This document shows, piece after piece, positions 6,761 through 13,270 of a stretch of 13,270 bases of DNA. The DNA is taken from positions 1 through 13,270 of the forward strand of contig CALDFO010000165.1 in assembly GCA_937942205.1 (NCBI GenBank), in the 5' to 3' direction. The stretch's first letter is position 1. Each line of letters begins with the position of its first letter. Source of the stretch: an uncultured Alphaproteobacteria bacterium. GTDB lineage: Bacteria > Pseudomonadota > Alphaproteobacteria > Micropepsales > Micropepsaceae. The position numbers and the translations under genes were made by a program. The notes under the pieces are model-generated. The model made no database searches and was not told the origin of the DNA. It saw nothing but the letters and a program-made list of their open reading frames with translations.

Positions 6761-7488
6761 TGAAACACGCCTGGCTTGAGAAGAACTCCATCGTCCTGCT
6801 CATCGCCATCATCCTGGTGGTGGCGGTGGGCGGCGCGGTGGAAATCGCCCCGCTGTTCTGGGTCAACGGCACGGTGGAAAAGGTCAGCGGTATGCGGCCC
6901 TACACCCCGCTGGAGCTGGCGGGCCGCAACATCTATGTCCGCGAAGGCTGCTATGTCTGCCACAGCCAGCAGATCCGCACCCTGCGCGACGAGGTGGAAC
7001 GCTATGGCCATTACAGCCTGGCTGCGGAAAGCATGTACGACCATCCCTTCCAATGGGGTTCGGAACGGACCGGCCCCGACCTGGCGCGGGTGGGCGGCAA
7101 GTATTCTGACGAATGGCACCGCGCCCATCTGGCCGATCCGCGCGCGGCGGTGCCCGAATCCATCATGCCGCCTTATCGCTTCCTATTCTCCAAGCCGCTG
7201 GACTATCGCCAGGTCCGCAACATGCTGCTGGCCAACCGGACGGTGGGCGTACCCTACAGCGACGAGCAGGTGGCGCAGGCCAAGGCCGACCTGGAGGCGC
7301 AGGCCGACCCCAATGCCGACGGGCTGGAGGATTTCCAGAAGCGTTATCCCAAGGCGGCGGCCCGCGACTTTGACGGCAATCCCGCCCTTATCAGCGAGGG
7401 CGATGCCCTGATCGCCTATATGCAGATGCTGGGCACACTGGTGGACTTCAAGAGCTATCAGGCCAGCGCGCCGGAGCACCGCAGATGA
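6760..7488 (+). CDS. ccoO: Cytochrome cbb3 oxidase monoheme c subunit II
   Basis: A 242-residue protein with one N-terminal membrane anchor (about 10-32) and a periplasmic mono-heme cytochrome c domain. The heme site is CYVCH (Cys64, Cys67, His68) within [13 protein letters not shown], a typical CcoO sequence, and Met136 in [10 protein letters not shown] is the likely axial ligand. Electrons from CcoP pass through it to CcoN. The ATG at 6760 is preferred over the GTG one codon earlier, because TGATG overlaps the ccoN stop by one base and gives the usual start MKHAWLEKN. Confidence 0.97.
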   Translation: MKHAWLEKNSIVLLIAIILVVAVGGAVEIAPLFWVNGTVEKVSGMRPYTPLELAGRNIYVREGCYVCHSQQIRTLRDEVERYGHYSLAAESMYDHPFQWGSERTGPDLARVGGKYSDEWHRAHLADPRAAVPESIMPPYRFLFSKPLDYRQVRNMLLANRTVGVPYSDEQVAQAKADLEAQADPNADGLEDFQKRYPKAAARDFDGNPALISEGDALIAYMQMLGTLVDFKSYQASAPEHRR

Positions 7489-7655
7489 TCATGCACAACT
7501 GGGCCTATGAGGATGTGCTGGCTTTCGCCAAGAGCTGGAGCTCCGTCTATTTCATGATGCTGTTCGCGGTGGTCCTGGTCTGGGCCTATTGGCCGCGCAA
7601 CCGCGCCCGCTTCCAGGACGCGGCGCGCATTCCCCTGAAGGATGAGGACGCCTGA
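7485..7655 (+). CDS. ccoQ: Cytochrome cbb3 oxidase small subunit
   Basis: A 56-residue protein in the correct place between ccoO and ccoP. It has one membrane helix (about 20-36, including [17 protein letters not shown]) followed by a charged tail [19 protein letters not shown], typical of CcoQ/FixQ, which stabilises the complex. It overlaps ccoO by 4 nt (ATGA) and ccoP by 1 nt (TGATG), so it is translationally coupled on both sides. Confidence 0.93.
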   Translation: MIMHNWAYEDVLAFAKSWSSVYFMMLFAVVLVWAYWPRNRARFQDAARIPLKDEDA

Positions 7656-8521
7656 TGTCCAAGAAGGAAATCGACGACGTCACCGGCACCCAGACCACCG
7701 GTCATGAATGGGACGGCATCAAGGAGCTGGACACGCCGATGCCCAAATGGTGGCTGGGACTGTTCTATCTCTGCATCGTCTGGGCCATCGGCTATTGGGT
7801 GCTCTATCCGGCCTGGCCCGGCATCACCGGCTATACGCGCGGTCTCCTGAATCATTCGCTGCGCGACGAGGTGACGGCGAATGTGACGGCGCTCAAGCAG
7901 GCGCGCGCCGGGCAGGAAGCGGCGCTGGGCAAGGCCAGTCTCGCCGAAATCCAGCGCAATCCCGATCTGCTCCAGTTCGCCATGGCGCAGGGCCGCATGC
8001 TGTTCGGTGACAATTGCGTGCCGTGCCATGGCGCGGGCGGGCAGGGCGCGCCCGGCTATCCCAACCTGAATGACGATGTCTGGCTGTGGGGCGGTACGCT
8101 GGCCGACATCCAGCACACCATCACCGTGGGCGTGCGGGCGGATCATGCCAACACCCGCCAGTCCCAGATGCCGGCCTTCGGACGCGACGGTATCATCAAG
8201 GAACAGCAGGTGGACGACCTGGCGGCCTATGTGCTGCACCTGTCGGGCCGGGACGCCAATCCGCGCGCGGTCGATCGGGCCAAGGTGCTGTTTACCGAGA
8301 ATTGCGCCGCGTGTCACGGTCCGGGCGGCAAGGGTTCGCGCGAAATGGGCGCGCCCGATCTGACCGATAACGAAACCCTGTATGGCAGCAGCCTGGCGGC
8401 GGTGCGCGACCAGATATGGAACGGCCATAACGGCGTGATGCCCAGCTGGAGCGGGCGCCTGACGCCGGAAGAGATCAAGGCCCTGGCGGTCTATGTCCAC
8501 AATCTGGGTGGTGGAGACTAA
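7655..8521 (+). CDS. ccoP: Cytochrome cbb3 oxidase diheme c subunit III
   Basis: A 288-residue protein. A cytoplasmic N-terminus (HEWDGIKELDTPMPKWW, a CcoP signature) leads to one membrane helix (about 32-54) and two cytochrome c domains in the periplasm. Heme sites are CVPCH (121-125) and CAACH (217-221); likely axial Met residues are Met172 in QMPAFG and Met262 in VMPSW. It accepts electrons from the bc1 complex or soluble cytochrome c and passes them to CcoO. It overlaps the ccoQ stop; ccoG begins about 10 bp downstream. Confidence 0.97.
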   Translation: MSKKEIDDVTGTQTTGHEWDGIKELDTPMPKWWLGLFYLCIVWAIGYWVLYPAWPGITGYTRGLLNHSLRDEVTANVTALKQARAGQEAALGKASLAEIQRNPDLLQFAMAQGRMLFGDNCVPCHGAGGQGAPGYPNLNDDVWLWGGTLADIQHTITVGVRADHANTRQSQMPAFGRDGIIKEQQVDDLAAYVLHLSGRDANPRAVDRAKVLFTENCAACHGPGGKGSREMGAPDLTDNETLYGSSLAAVRDQIWNGHNGVMPSWSGRLTPEEIKALAVYVHNLGGGD

Positions 8522-8531
8522 CGCACACATC

Positions 8532-10043
8532 ATGGACAAGCATACGGTCATATCGCGCGCGACTCCCGGCGCGGCGGCCGCCCCTAACATGGCGGCGGAA
8601 GGCGTGGCCCGGTCCGATGCCCAGGCGTCCAACAGCGCGGCGAACCGCAAGCTCTACAAGTCGCGCGTTCCGATCTATCCCAAGGAAGCCGAGGGCCTTT
8701 ATCGCAGCATCAAATGGGCGATGATGGCCGTCACCCTCAGCATCTACTATCTGGTGCCCTGGCTGCGCTGGGACCGGGGCGCCGCCGCGCCGGGCCAGGC
8801 GGTGCTGGTGGATCTGGAGCGCCAGCGCCTCTATTTCTTCTTCATCGAGATCTGGCCCCAGGAAGTCTATTACATCACCGGCCTGCTGATCCTGGCGGCG
8901 GTGGCGCTGTTCCTGATCAACGCGCTGTTCGGGCGGCTGTGGTGCGGCTATTCCTGTCCCCAGACGGTGTGGACCGACCTGTTCATCTGGGTCGAGACCA
9001 AGATCGAGGGCGACCGCGGCGCGCGCATCCGCCTGGCCGCCGCGCCCTGGAGCGTTTCCAAGGTCGCCAAGCGCGTCTCCAAGCACGCGGTATGGCTGGC
9101 CTTTTCCGTGGCCACCGGCGGCGCCTGGGTGTTCTATTTCAGCGATGCGCCCACCCTGCTGCATCAGCTGGTGACCGGCACCGCCGGTTTGGGCACCTAT
9201 GCCGCCATCGCGGGCCTTACTTTCACCACCTATACCCTGGGCGGGCTGATGCGCGAGCAGGTCTGCACCTATATGTGTCCCTGGCCGCGCATCCAGGCGG
9301 CGATGACCGACAATGACGCGCTGGGCGTCACCTATCGCCGCGACCGGGGCGAGCCGCGTGGCCCGCACCGCAAGGGCGAAAGCTGGGACGGGCGGGGAAG
9401 CTGCATCGACTGCAACCAGTGCGTCGCGGTCTGTCCCATGGGCATCGACATCCGCGACGGCGCGCAGCTGGAATGCATCAATTGCGGCCTGTGCATCGAC
9501 GCCTGCGACGATGTCATGCGCCGGATCGGCCAGCCGACGGGCCTGATCGCCTTCGATACCGACGCCAACATCGGCCGCCGTGAGCGCGGCGAGCCCGCGC
9601 GCTATCGGTTCGTGCGCCCGCGCACCGTGCTGTATGGGGCGGTGCTGGTGCTGGTGTCGGGCATCCTGCTGCTGACCTTCACCAACCGCCACAGCCTGGA
9701 CCTGGATGTGATGCGCGACCGCAATCCCGATCATGTCACGCTGACCGACGGCGGGGTCCGCAATGCCTATACCCTCAAGGTCATGAACCGGTCGAACCAG
9801 GCGCGGACCCTGCGGCTGGAGGTTTCCGGTCTCAAGGCGCGCGCCGTCACCGCCATCGGCATCGGTCCGGTCGAGGGCGGGTTGCCGGTGCGGGTCGAAG
9901 CCGACCGGATACGCACCCTGCGCGTGCTGGTGACGGTGGCGCGGGACGACCTGGCGGCCAGCCGTTCGGTGACCTTCACCCTGGCCGATGGCGCCGAAAG
10001 CCGCGCCACCACGACCGCCTTCGTCACCGGAGAAAAGCCATGA
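8532..10043 (+). CDS. ccoG: CcoG/FixG/RdxA membrane iron-sulfur protein (cupric reductase for cbb3 assembly)
   Basis: 503 residues from the chosen start. About five membrane helices (near 65-83, 113-131, 184-204, 222-240, 366-384). A CGYSC pair (Cys138, Cys142) and a CTYMCP pair (Cys245, Cys249) lie at membrane boundaries. Two [4Fe-4S] ferredoxin motifs follow: CIDCNQCVAVCP (291-302) and CINCGLCIDAC (315-325). The C-terminal 100 or so residues form the Ig-like periplasmic FixG domain. In Rhodobacter CcoG reduces Cu(II) to Cu(I) for insertion in CcoN. The start is uncertain: an in-frame ATG at 8493 would overlap ccoP by 29 nt, while ATG 8532 has GGTGGTGGAG about 14 nt upstream. The N-terminal 40 residues are Ala-rich and weakly conserved. 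Confidence 0.95.
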   Translation: MDKHTVISRATPGAAAAPNMAAEGVARSDAQASNSAANRKLYKSRVPIYPKEAEGLYRSIKWAMMAVTLSIYYLVPWLRWDRGAAAPGQAVLVDLERQRLYFFFIEIWPQEVYYITGLLILAAVALFLINALFGRLWCGYSCPQTVWTDLFIWVETKIEGDRGARIRLAAAPWSVSKVAKRVSKHAVWLAFSVATGGAWVFYFSDAPTLLHQLVTGTAGLGTYAAIAGLTFTTYTLGGLMREQVCTYMCPWPRIQAAMTDNDALGVTYRRDRGEPRGPHRKGESWDGRGSCIDCNQCVAVCPMGIDIRDGAQLECINCGLCIDACDDVMRRIGQPTGLIAFDTDANIGRRERGEPARYRFVRPRTVLYGAVLVLVSGILLLTFTNRHSLDLDVMRDRNPDHVTLTDGGVRNAYTLKVMNRSNQARTLRLEVSGLKARAVTAIGIGPVEGGLPVRVEADRIRTLRVLVTVARDDLAASRSVTFTLADGAESRATTTAFVTGEKP

Positions 10044-10516
10044 AGAAACCCCTGACGGGACGCGGCGTCCTGCTGCTGATGGCCGGATTTTTCGGCGTGA
10101 TCCTGGTCACGAACCTGGCCTTCATCTCGCTGGCGGTGGGCAGCTTCCGCGGCGAGGACGAGCAGAAGCCCTATCTGCAGGGTGTGTCCTACAACCAGAC
10201 CATCGCCCGGCGCGGCGAGCAGGCGCGGTTGGGCTGGTCGGCGCAGATCGACGCCACGCGGCTGGCCTCCGGCCAGGTGCGGATCGACCTTGTGGTGCGG
10301 GACCGCGCGGGCGTGGGCCGGGAAGGCCTGGAGCTTACCGGCCTGTTGCGCCATCCCAGCGACAAGAACCGGGACCATACGATAACCCTGCGTCCGGTAT
10401 CTCCCGGCCATTATCGCGTCGAAATCGCCGGCGTCGCGCCCGGCAATTGGGATGTCCAGGTGCGGAACCAGGGCCGGCAACCCTTTCAGGCGGGACGGCG
10501 GCTATGGGTGCGCTGA
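10040..10516 (+). CDS. ccoH: FixH/CcoH assembly protein
   Basis: 158 residues with one N-terminal membrane helix (about 9-34, including GVLLLMAGFFGVILVTN) and a periplasmic beta-rich domain containing VSYNQTIARRGEQARLGW and ending GRRLWVR. This is the FixH family layout; in Rhodobacter and Pseudomonas CcoH associates with, and stabilises, the cbb3 complex. It overlaps ccoG by 4 nt (ATGA) and ccoI by 13 nt. Confidence 0.93.
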   Translation: MKKPLTGRGVLLLMAGFFGVILVTNLAFISLAVGSFRGEDEQKPYLQGVSYNQTIARRGEQARLGWSAQIDATRLASGQVRIDLVVRDRAGVGREGLELTGLLRHPSDKNRDHTITLRPVSPGHYRVEIAGVAPGNWDVQVRNQGRQPFQAGRRLWVR

Positions 10517-12651
10517 CGCTCTCCCTGGCGCCGCCGGACCATGCCGACGATCTCTCCCGGCATGTGCGCCGCGACGCGGACTGCGAAAGCTTCGAGGTGG
10601 CGGTGACGGGCGCGCGCTGCGCCGGGTGCATCGCCAAGATCGAAAAGGGCGTGACGGCCTTGCCCGGCGTCGCCTTTGCGCGCCTCAACCTGTCCACCGG
10701 CAAGCTGCTGGTGCGGGGCCATGATTTCGCGCCCCAGGCGGTGCTGCGGCGGCTGCGCGATCTGGGATACCAGGCCCGGCCGTTCGAGGCGGCGGAAACC
10801 CTGAGCGCCGAGGATGCCGAAGGCCGTTTCCTGCTGCGCTGTCTGGCGGTCTCCGGACTGGGGACGGTGCTGGCGATGGGGCTGACCGATGCGGTCTGGT
10901 ACAGCAGCGACATGGCGCCGGCCTTGCGCCAGGGCTTTTTCTGGCTGGCGGCCGTCGTCACCGTGCCCGCGTCGCTGTATGCCGGCCGGCCCTTTTTCCG
11001 CTCGGCCTGGAAGGGCCTGAAGGCGCGCACCGCCAACATGGATTTGCCGATCAGCCTGGCAGTGGTGCTGGCGCTGGGCCTCAGCCTCTATCAGGCGGCA
11101 AACCAGGCGGCCCACACCTATTTCGACGCCGCGGTGATGCTGGTCTTCCTGCTGCTGGTGGGCCGCTATCTCGATTATCGCCTGCGCGACAAGGCGCGGG
11201 GCGCGGCGCGCCATCTGCTGGCGCTGCAGTCGCTGCTGGTGCGGCGGCTGGGGCCGCAGGACACGCTCGAAACCGTCTCGGCGCGCGACATCGCAGTGGG
11301 TGACCGGGTGCTGGTGGCGGGCGGCGAGCGGGTGCCGGTCAACGGCGTGCTGGAAGGCGATACCGACCTGGATGTGTCGCTGGTGACGGGCGAAGTGCTG
11401 CCCAAGGCGGTATCGCAAGGCATGACGGCGCTGGCGGGGTCCATCGTGTCTGGCGCGCCGGTGGTGCTGCGGGCCACGGCGCGGGTCGAGGATTCGCTGG
11501 TGGCCGATCTGGCGCGGCTGCTGGAAGCCGGGCAGCAGTCGCGCAGCCAGTATGTGCGGCTGGCCGACCGCGCGGCGCGGCTGTATGTGCCCGCCGTCTT
11601 TGTCCTTTCGACGCTGGTGCTGGGCGGCTGGCTGGTGGTGGGCGCGAGCCTGTCGGTCGCGGTGACCAGCGCCATCACGGTGCTGATCATCACTTGTCCC
11701 TGCGCCCTGGGCCTGGCCGTGCCCGCCGTGCAGGTGGTGGCGACGGGGCGGCTGTTCCGGCGCGGCGTGTTCGTCAAATCCGGCGATGCGCTGGAGCGGC
11801 TGGCCGAGGTGGATCTGGCGGTGCTGGACAAGACCGGCACGCTGACTCTGGGGATGCCGGTGCTGCGCAACGCCGAGGCCCTGCCGCCCGGCCTGTTGGA
11901 CCGCGCCGCGCGGATCGCCCGCGCCAGCAGCCATCCCTATGCGCGGGCGCTGGCGGCGGCGGCCGGACCCGGACCGGTGGCGCAGGGCGTGACCGAGAGC
12001 ACGGGGCAGGGACTTTCCCGCGGCGCGGAAAGACTGGGCAGCGCCGCCTGGATCGGGGCGCGTGGCGACAGCCCGCTCTGGTATCGCGACGGCGACGGCG
12101 CGCCGCAGGGGTTCGATTTTTCCGACGTCATCCGGCCCGCCGCGCCCGCGCTGATCGAAGCGATGCGGACACGCGGAATCCGCAGCGAGATGCTGACCGG
12201 CGACCGGGCCGACATCGCCGCCCGCATCGCCGCCGAGGCGGGGATCAGCTCCTGGCAGGCAGGCGTGACGCCGCAGCAGAAGGCGGCCCGCATGGAGTCC
12301 CTGCGCGCCGCCGGGCGCAAGGTGCTGATGGTGGGCGACGGCATCAATGACGCCGCCGCTCTGGCGCTGGCCCATGTCTCGATCGCGCCGGGCAACGCCA
12401 CCGATATCAGCCAGCGCGCCGCCGACATGGTGCTGCGGGGCGATGACCTGTCCGCGATCACCGAGGCGGTGGATGTGGCCCGCCGCGCCCGCCGTCTGGT
12501 GCTGCAGAATTTCGCGGTGGCGGTGGCCTATAATCTCACCGCCATTCCGCTGGCGGCCCTGGGCATGGTGACGCCGCTGGTGGCGGCCGCGACCATGGCG
12601 GGCTCCTCGATCCTGGTGACATTGAACGCGCTGCGGCTGGCGCGGGGATAG
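10504..12651 (+). CDS. ccoI: CcoI/FixI P1B-type copper-translocating ATPase
   Basis: 715 residues, normal for FixI. An N-terminal heavy-metal-associated domain (about 30-95) carries the copper-binding motif CAGC (Cys39, Cys42). Membrane helices follow, then the actuator domain with TGE (295-297), the transmembrane metal site CPC (398-400), the phosphorylation site DKTGT with Asp442, the HP motif (477-478), GDGIND (611-616) and a final pair of helices. It exports Cu(I) into the periplasm for cbb3 oxidase assembly, unlike CopA, which detoxifies copper. The ATG at 10504 was chosen because it gives the usual CcoI N-terminus; the frame stays open far upstream, but that part is a shadow of ccoG and ccoH. 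It overlaps ccoH by 13 nt, so it is probably coupled. Confidence 0.96.
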   Translation: MGALTLSLAPPDHADDLSRHVRRDADCESFEVAVTGARCAGCIAKIEKGVTALPGVAFARLNLSTGKLLVRGHDFAPQAVLRRLRDLGYQARPFEAAETLSAEDAEGRFLLRCLAVSGLGTVLAMGLTDAVWYSSDMAPALRQGFFWLAAVVTVPASLYAGRPFFRSAWKGLKARTANMDLPISLAVVLALGLSLYQAANQAAHTYFDAAVMLVFLLLVGRYLDYRLRDKARGAARHLLALQSLLVRRLGPQDTLETVSARDIAVGDRVLVAGGERVPVNGVLEGDTDLDVSLVTGEVLPKAVSQGMTALAGSIVSGAPVVLRATARVEDSLVADLARLLEAGQQSRSQYVRLADRAARLYVPAVFVLSTLVLGGWLVVGASLSVAVTSAITVLIITCPCALGLAVPAVQVVATGRLFRRGVFVKSGDALERLAEVDLAVLDKTGTLTLGMPVLRNAEALPPGLLDRAARIARASSHPYARALAAAAGPGPVAQGVTESTGQGLSRGAERLGSAAWIGARGDSPLWYRDGDGAPQGFDFSDVIRPAAPALIEAMRTRGIRSEMLTGDRADIAARIAAEAGISSWQAGVTPQQKAARMESLRAAGRKVLMVGDGINDAAALALAHVSIAPGNATDISQRAADMVLRGDDLSAITEAVDVARRARRLVLQNFAVAVAYNLTAIPLAALGMVTPLVAAATMAGSSILVTLNALRLARG

Positions 12652-12659
12652 GGCCGGCG

Positions 12660-12815
12660 ATGGAAGGCATGGGCATGATCATCCTCGCCGCGCTGGTTTC
12701 CGGCCTGGTGTTGCTGGCGCTGCTGCTCTGGGCTTTCGCCAGCGGCCAGTATGAAGACCTGGACGGCGACGCCGTCCGCATCCTGATCGACGAGGAGGAC
12801 GCTGCCGAGCCGTGA
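12660..12815 (+). CDS. ccoS: CcoS cbb3 oxidase maturation protein
   Basis: A 51-residue protein with one membrane helix (about 6-27) and the CcoS signature after it: SGQYEDLDGDAVRILID, then an acidic tail. In Rhodobacter CcoS is needed for insertion of heme and copper cofactors in CcoN. It begins 8 bp after ccoI and is the last recognisable gene of the operon. Two later in-frame ATGs (12669, 12675) could also serve as starts. Confidence 0.93.
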   Translation: MEGMGMIILAALVSGLVLLALLLWAFASGQYEDLDGDAVRILIDEEDAAEP

Positions 12816-12835
12816 GGCGATAGCCGTGCGGCCAC

Positions 12836-12862
12836 TACGGGATTTCCCTTACGGAGGGTCCC
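12836..12862 (+). promoter_or_regulatory. Two tandem TACGG-N4-TCCC motifs upstream of a small gene (possible operator)
   Basis: TACGGGATTTCCC (12836-12848) and TACGGAGGGTCCC (12850-12862) repeat at a 14-bp interval with the outer bases conserved. The first contains the near-palindrome GGGATTTCCC. They lie 60-86 bp before the ATG at 12922, a usual distance for an activator site, and the sequence is unlike coding DNA. A NarL/FixJ-type regulator is a possible binder, but this is inference. Confidence 0.4.
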
Positions 12863-12921
12863 CAATTCCGGGGCGGCAGCCCTGCGCGGCATACAGGCAG
12901 TGAAATCCTGGGGAGCGCGTC

Positions 12922-13032
12922 ATGACCATCGCGGATATTCTCGTCGTCGCCGCTTTTGGCGGCATCACCCTTTTGGGAGGTGTGCTGGCCTGGGCCAGTT
13001 GGGATGAAGGCCGGCGCAAGTCGCGCTCCTAG
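12922..13032 (+). CDS. Small single-helix membrane protein, 36 aa
   Basis: ATG at 12922 with GGGGAG 6 nt upstream, a good ribosome-binding site. The product begins MTIADILVVAAFGG, has one membrane helix (about 5-26) and ends in a charged tail, WASWDEGRRKSRS. The arrangement suggests the C-terminus faces the cytoplasm. It resembles in shape, not in sequence, the small single-helix subunits of oxidases such as CcoQ or CydX; I do not recognise the family. It stands 106 bp after ccoS behind the tandem TACGG repeat, so it may have its own promoter. The stop overlaps the next GTG. Confidence 0.6.
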   Translation: MTIADILVVAAFGGITLLGGVLAWASWDEGRRKSRS

Positions 13033-13202
13033 TGGAAAGCGTGTCACCTTACAGCCCGCTCGCCTATGAGGCGCGGGCGGACGCCTGCCTGGACCTGGCC
13101 CGCCAGGCCAAGGACAAGCTCATCCGCATGGAGCTGATGAAGCTGCGCCGCACCTATCTGGCCATTGCCCAGCGGCTCAAACAGGGCTGTACCTGCTGCT
13201 AG
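13032..13202 (+). CDS. Small helical protein with a Cys-rich end, 56 aa
   Basis: Read from the GTG at 13032, which overlaps the preceding TAG by one base; an in-frame GTG at 13041 would give 53 aa. No strong ribosome-binding site is visible, so coupling to the upstream small gene is likely. The sequence SPLAYEARADACLDLARQAK, a basic helix KLIRMELMKLRR and TYLAIAQRLKQ resemble the pattern of abundant small alphaproteobacterial proteins (Y..RA..C..LA....D...R..L......Y..LA). It ends GCTCC, three Cys that could bind a metal. Function is unknown. Confidence 0.6.
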   Translation: MESVSPYSPLAYEARADACLDLARQAKDKLIRMELMKLRRTYLAIAQRLKQGCTCC

Positions 13203-13215
13203 GCGCCTGAGGAAG

Positions 13216-13270
13216 TCAAAGGCCCAGCACCGCCCGGCTCTGATACAGCATGTACAGCGCCACCAGCAGG
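13216..13270 (-). CDS. C-terminal end of a minus-strand gene leaving the window
   Basis: On the minus strand the last 18 codons of a frame, open from the window edge, read LLVALYMLYQSRAVLGL and stop at 13216-13218. The sequence looks like the end of a membrane helix. A gene converging here would fit the 13-bp gap to the previous small gene. It is too short to identify. Confidence 0.35.
   Translation of the reverse strand, partial: LLVALYMLYQSRAVLGL

Noticed and set aside
8493..8531. Earlier in-frame start for ccoG at 8493
   Set aside because: It would overlap ccoP by 29 nt and add 13 residues without resemblance to CcoG. It is not excluded, since the ATG at 8532 has only a distant ribosome-binding site.
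9988..10503. 172-codon N-terminal extension of ccoI
   Set aside because: It overlaps ccoH and the end of ccoG in another frame, is Arg/Pro/Gly-rich and unlike any CcoI N-terminus. The ATG at 10504 gives the normal protein.
10486..12375. 629-codon open frame on the minus strand opposite ccoI
   Set aside because: It is rich in His, Gln, Arg and Gly with no domain or membrane pattern, as expected for the complement of a GC-rich gene. ccoI in the opposite strand has every P1B-ATPase motif.
12839..12848. GGGATTTCCC, identical to a eukaryotic NF-kappaB consensus site
   Set aside because: A chance match with no meaning in bacteria; it is reported only as part of the tandem TACGG repeat.

Overview
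The window is GC-rich DNA with strong G/C preference at third codon positions. It looks like chromosomal sequence of an alphaproteobacterium: it carries a rhizobial/caulobacter-type FixL-FixJ oxygen-sensing pair, a complete ccoNOQP-ccoGHIS set and FixK-type operators. I cannot name the genus. Every large gene belongs to one theme, sensing low oxygen and building the high-affinity cbb3 respiratory oxidase.

Layout. Positions 1-1928 (+): the 3' part of fixL (PAS heme-sensor histidine kinase) and fixJ (response regulator). Their junction carries a perfect 13-bp tandem duplication. Positions 2008-3852 (-): a conserved-looking 125-aa protein of unknown function and hemN (oxygen-independent coproporphyrinogen III oxidase). 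Positions 4028-4901 (+): an OmpW-family outer-membrane protein and a probable small Cys-rich membrane protein. Positions 4960-12815 (+): a tightly packed operon made of a 58-codon leader or small gene, then ccoN, ccoO, ccoQ, ccoP, ccoG, ccoH, ccoI and ccoS, mostly with overlapping stop and start codons. Positions 12816-13270: a short regulatory-looking repeat, two small genes too short for ordinary gene callers, and the tail of a minus-strand gene running off the edge.

How it fits together. FixL should autophosphorylate when oxygen leaves its heme and pass phosphate to FixJ (Asp54). In known systems FixJ~P activates a FixK/FNR-type regulator, which is not encoded here. I find four 14-bp sites of the form TTGATC-NN-GCGCAA (one strand or the other) in this window. 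All four lie just upstream of a gene start: the 125-aa gene, hemN, the ompW-like gene and the cco operon. They tie the unknown 125-aa protein, the OmpW-like protein, heme synthesis and the oxidase into one predicted regulon. CcoN/O/P/Q form the oxidase, CcoI, CcoG and CcoS supply copper and heme cofactor assembly, CcoH is an assembly subunit, and HemN supplies heme when oxygen is scarce.

No wholly new multi-gene system is evident. The less-described parts are the small genes (4671-4901, 4960-5136, 12922-13032, 13032-13202), the unknown FixK-box gene at 2008-2385, the fixL/fixJ junction duplication and the TACGG-N4-TCCC repeat near 12850. I saw no tRNA, rRNA, CRISPR array, insertion sequence or prophage gene.
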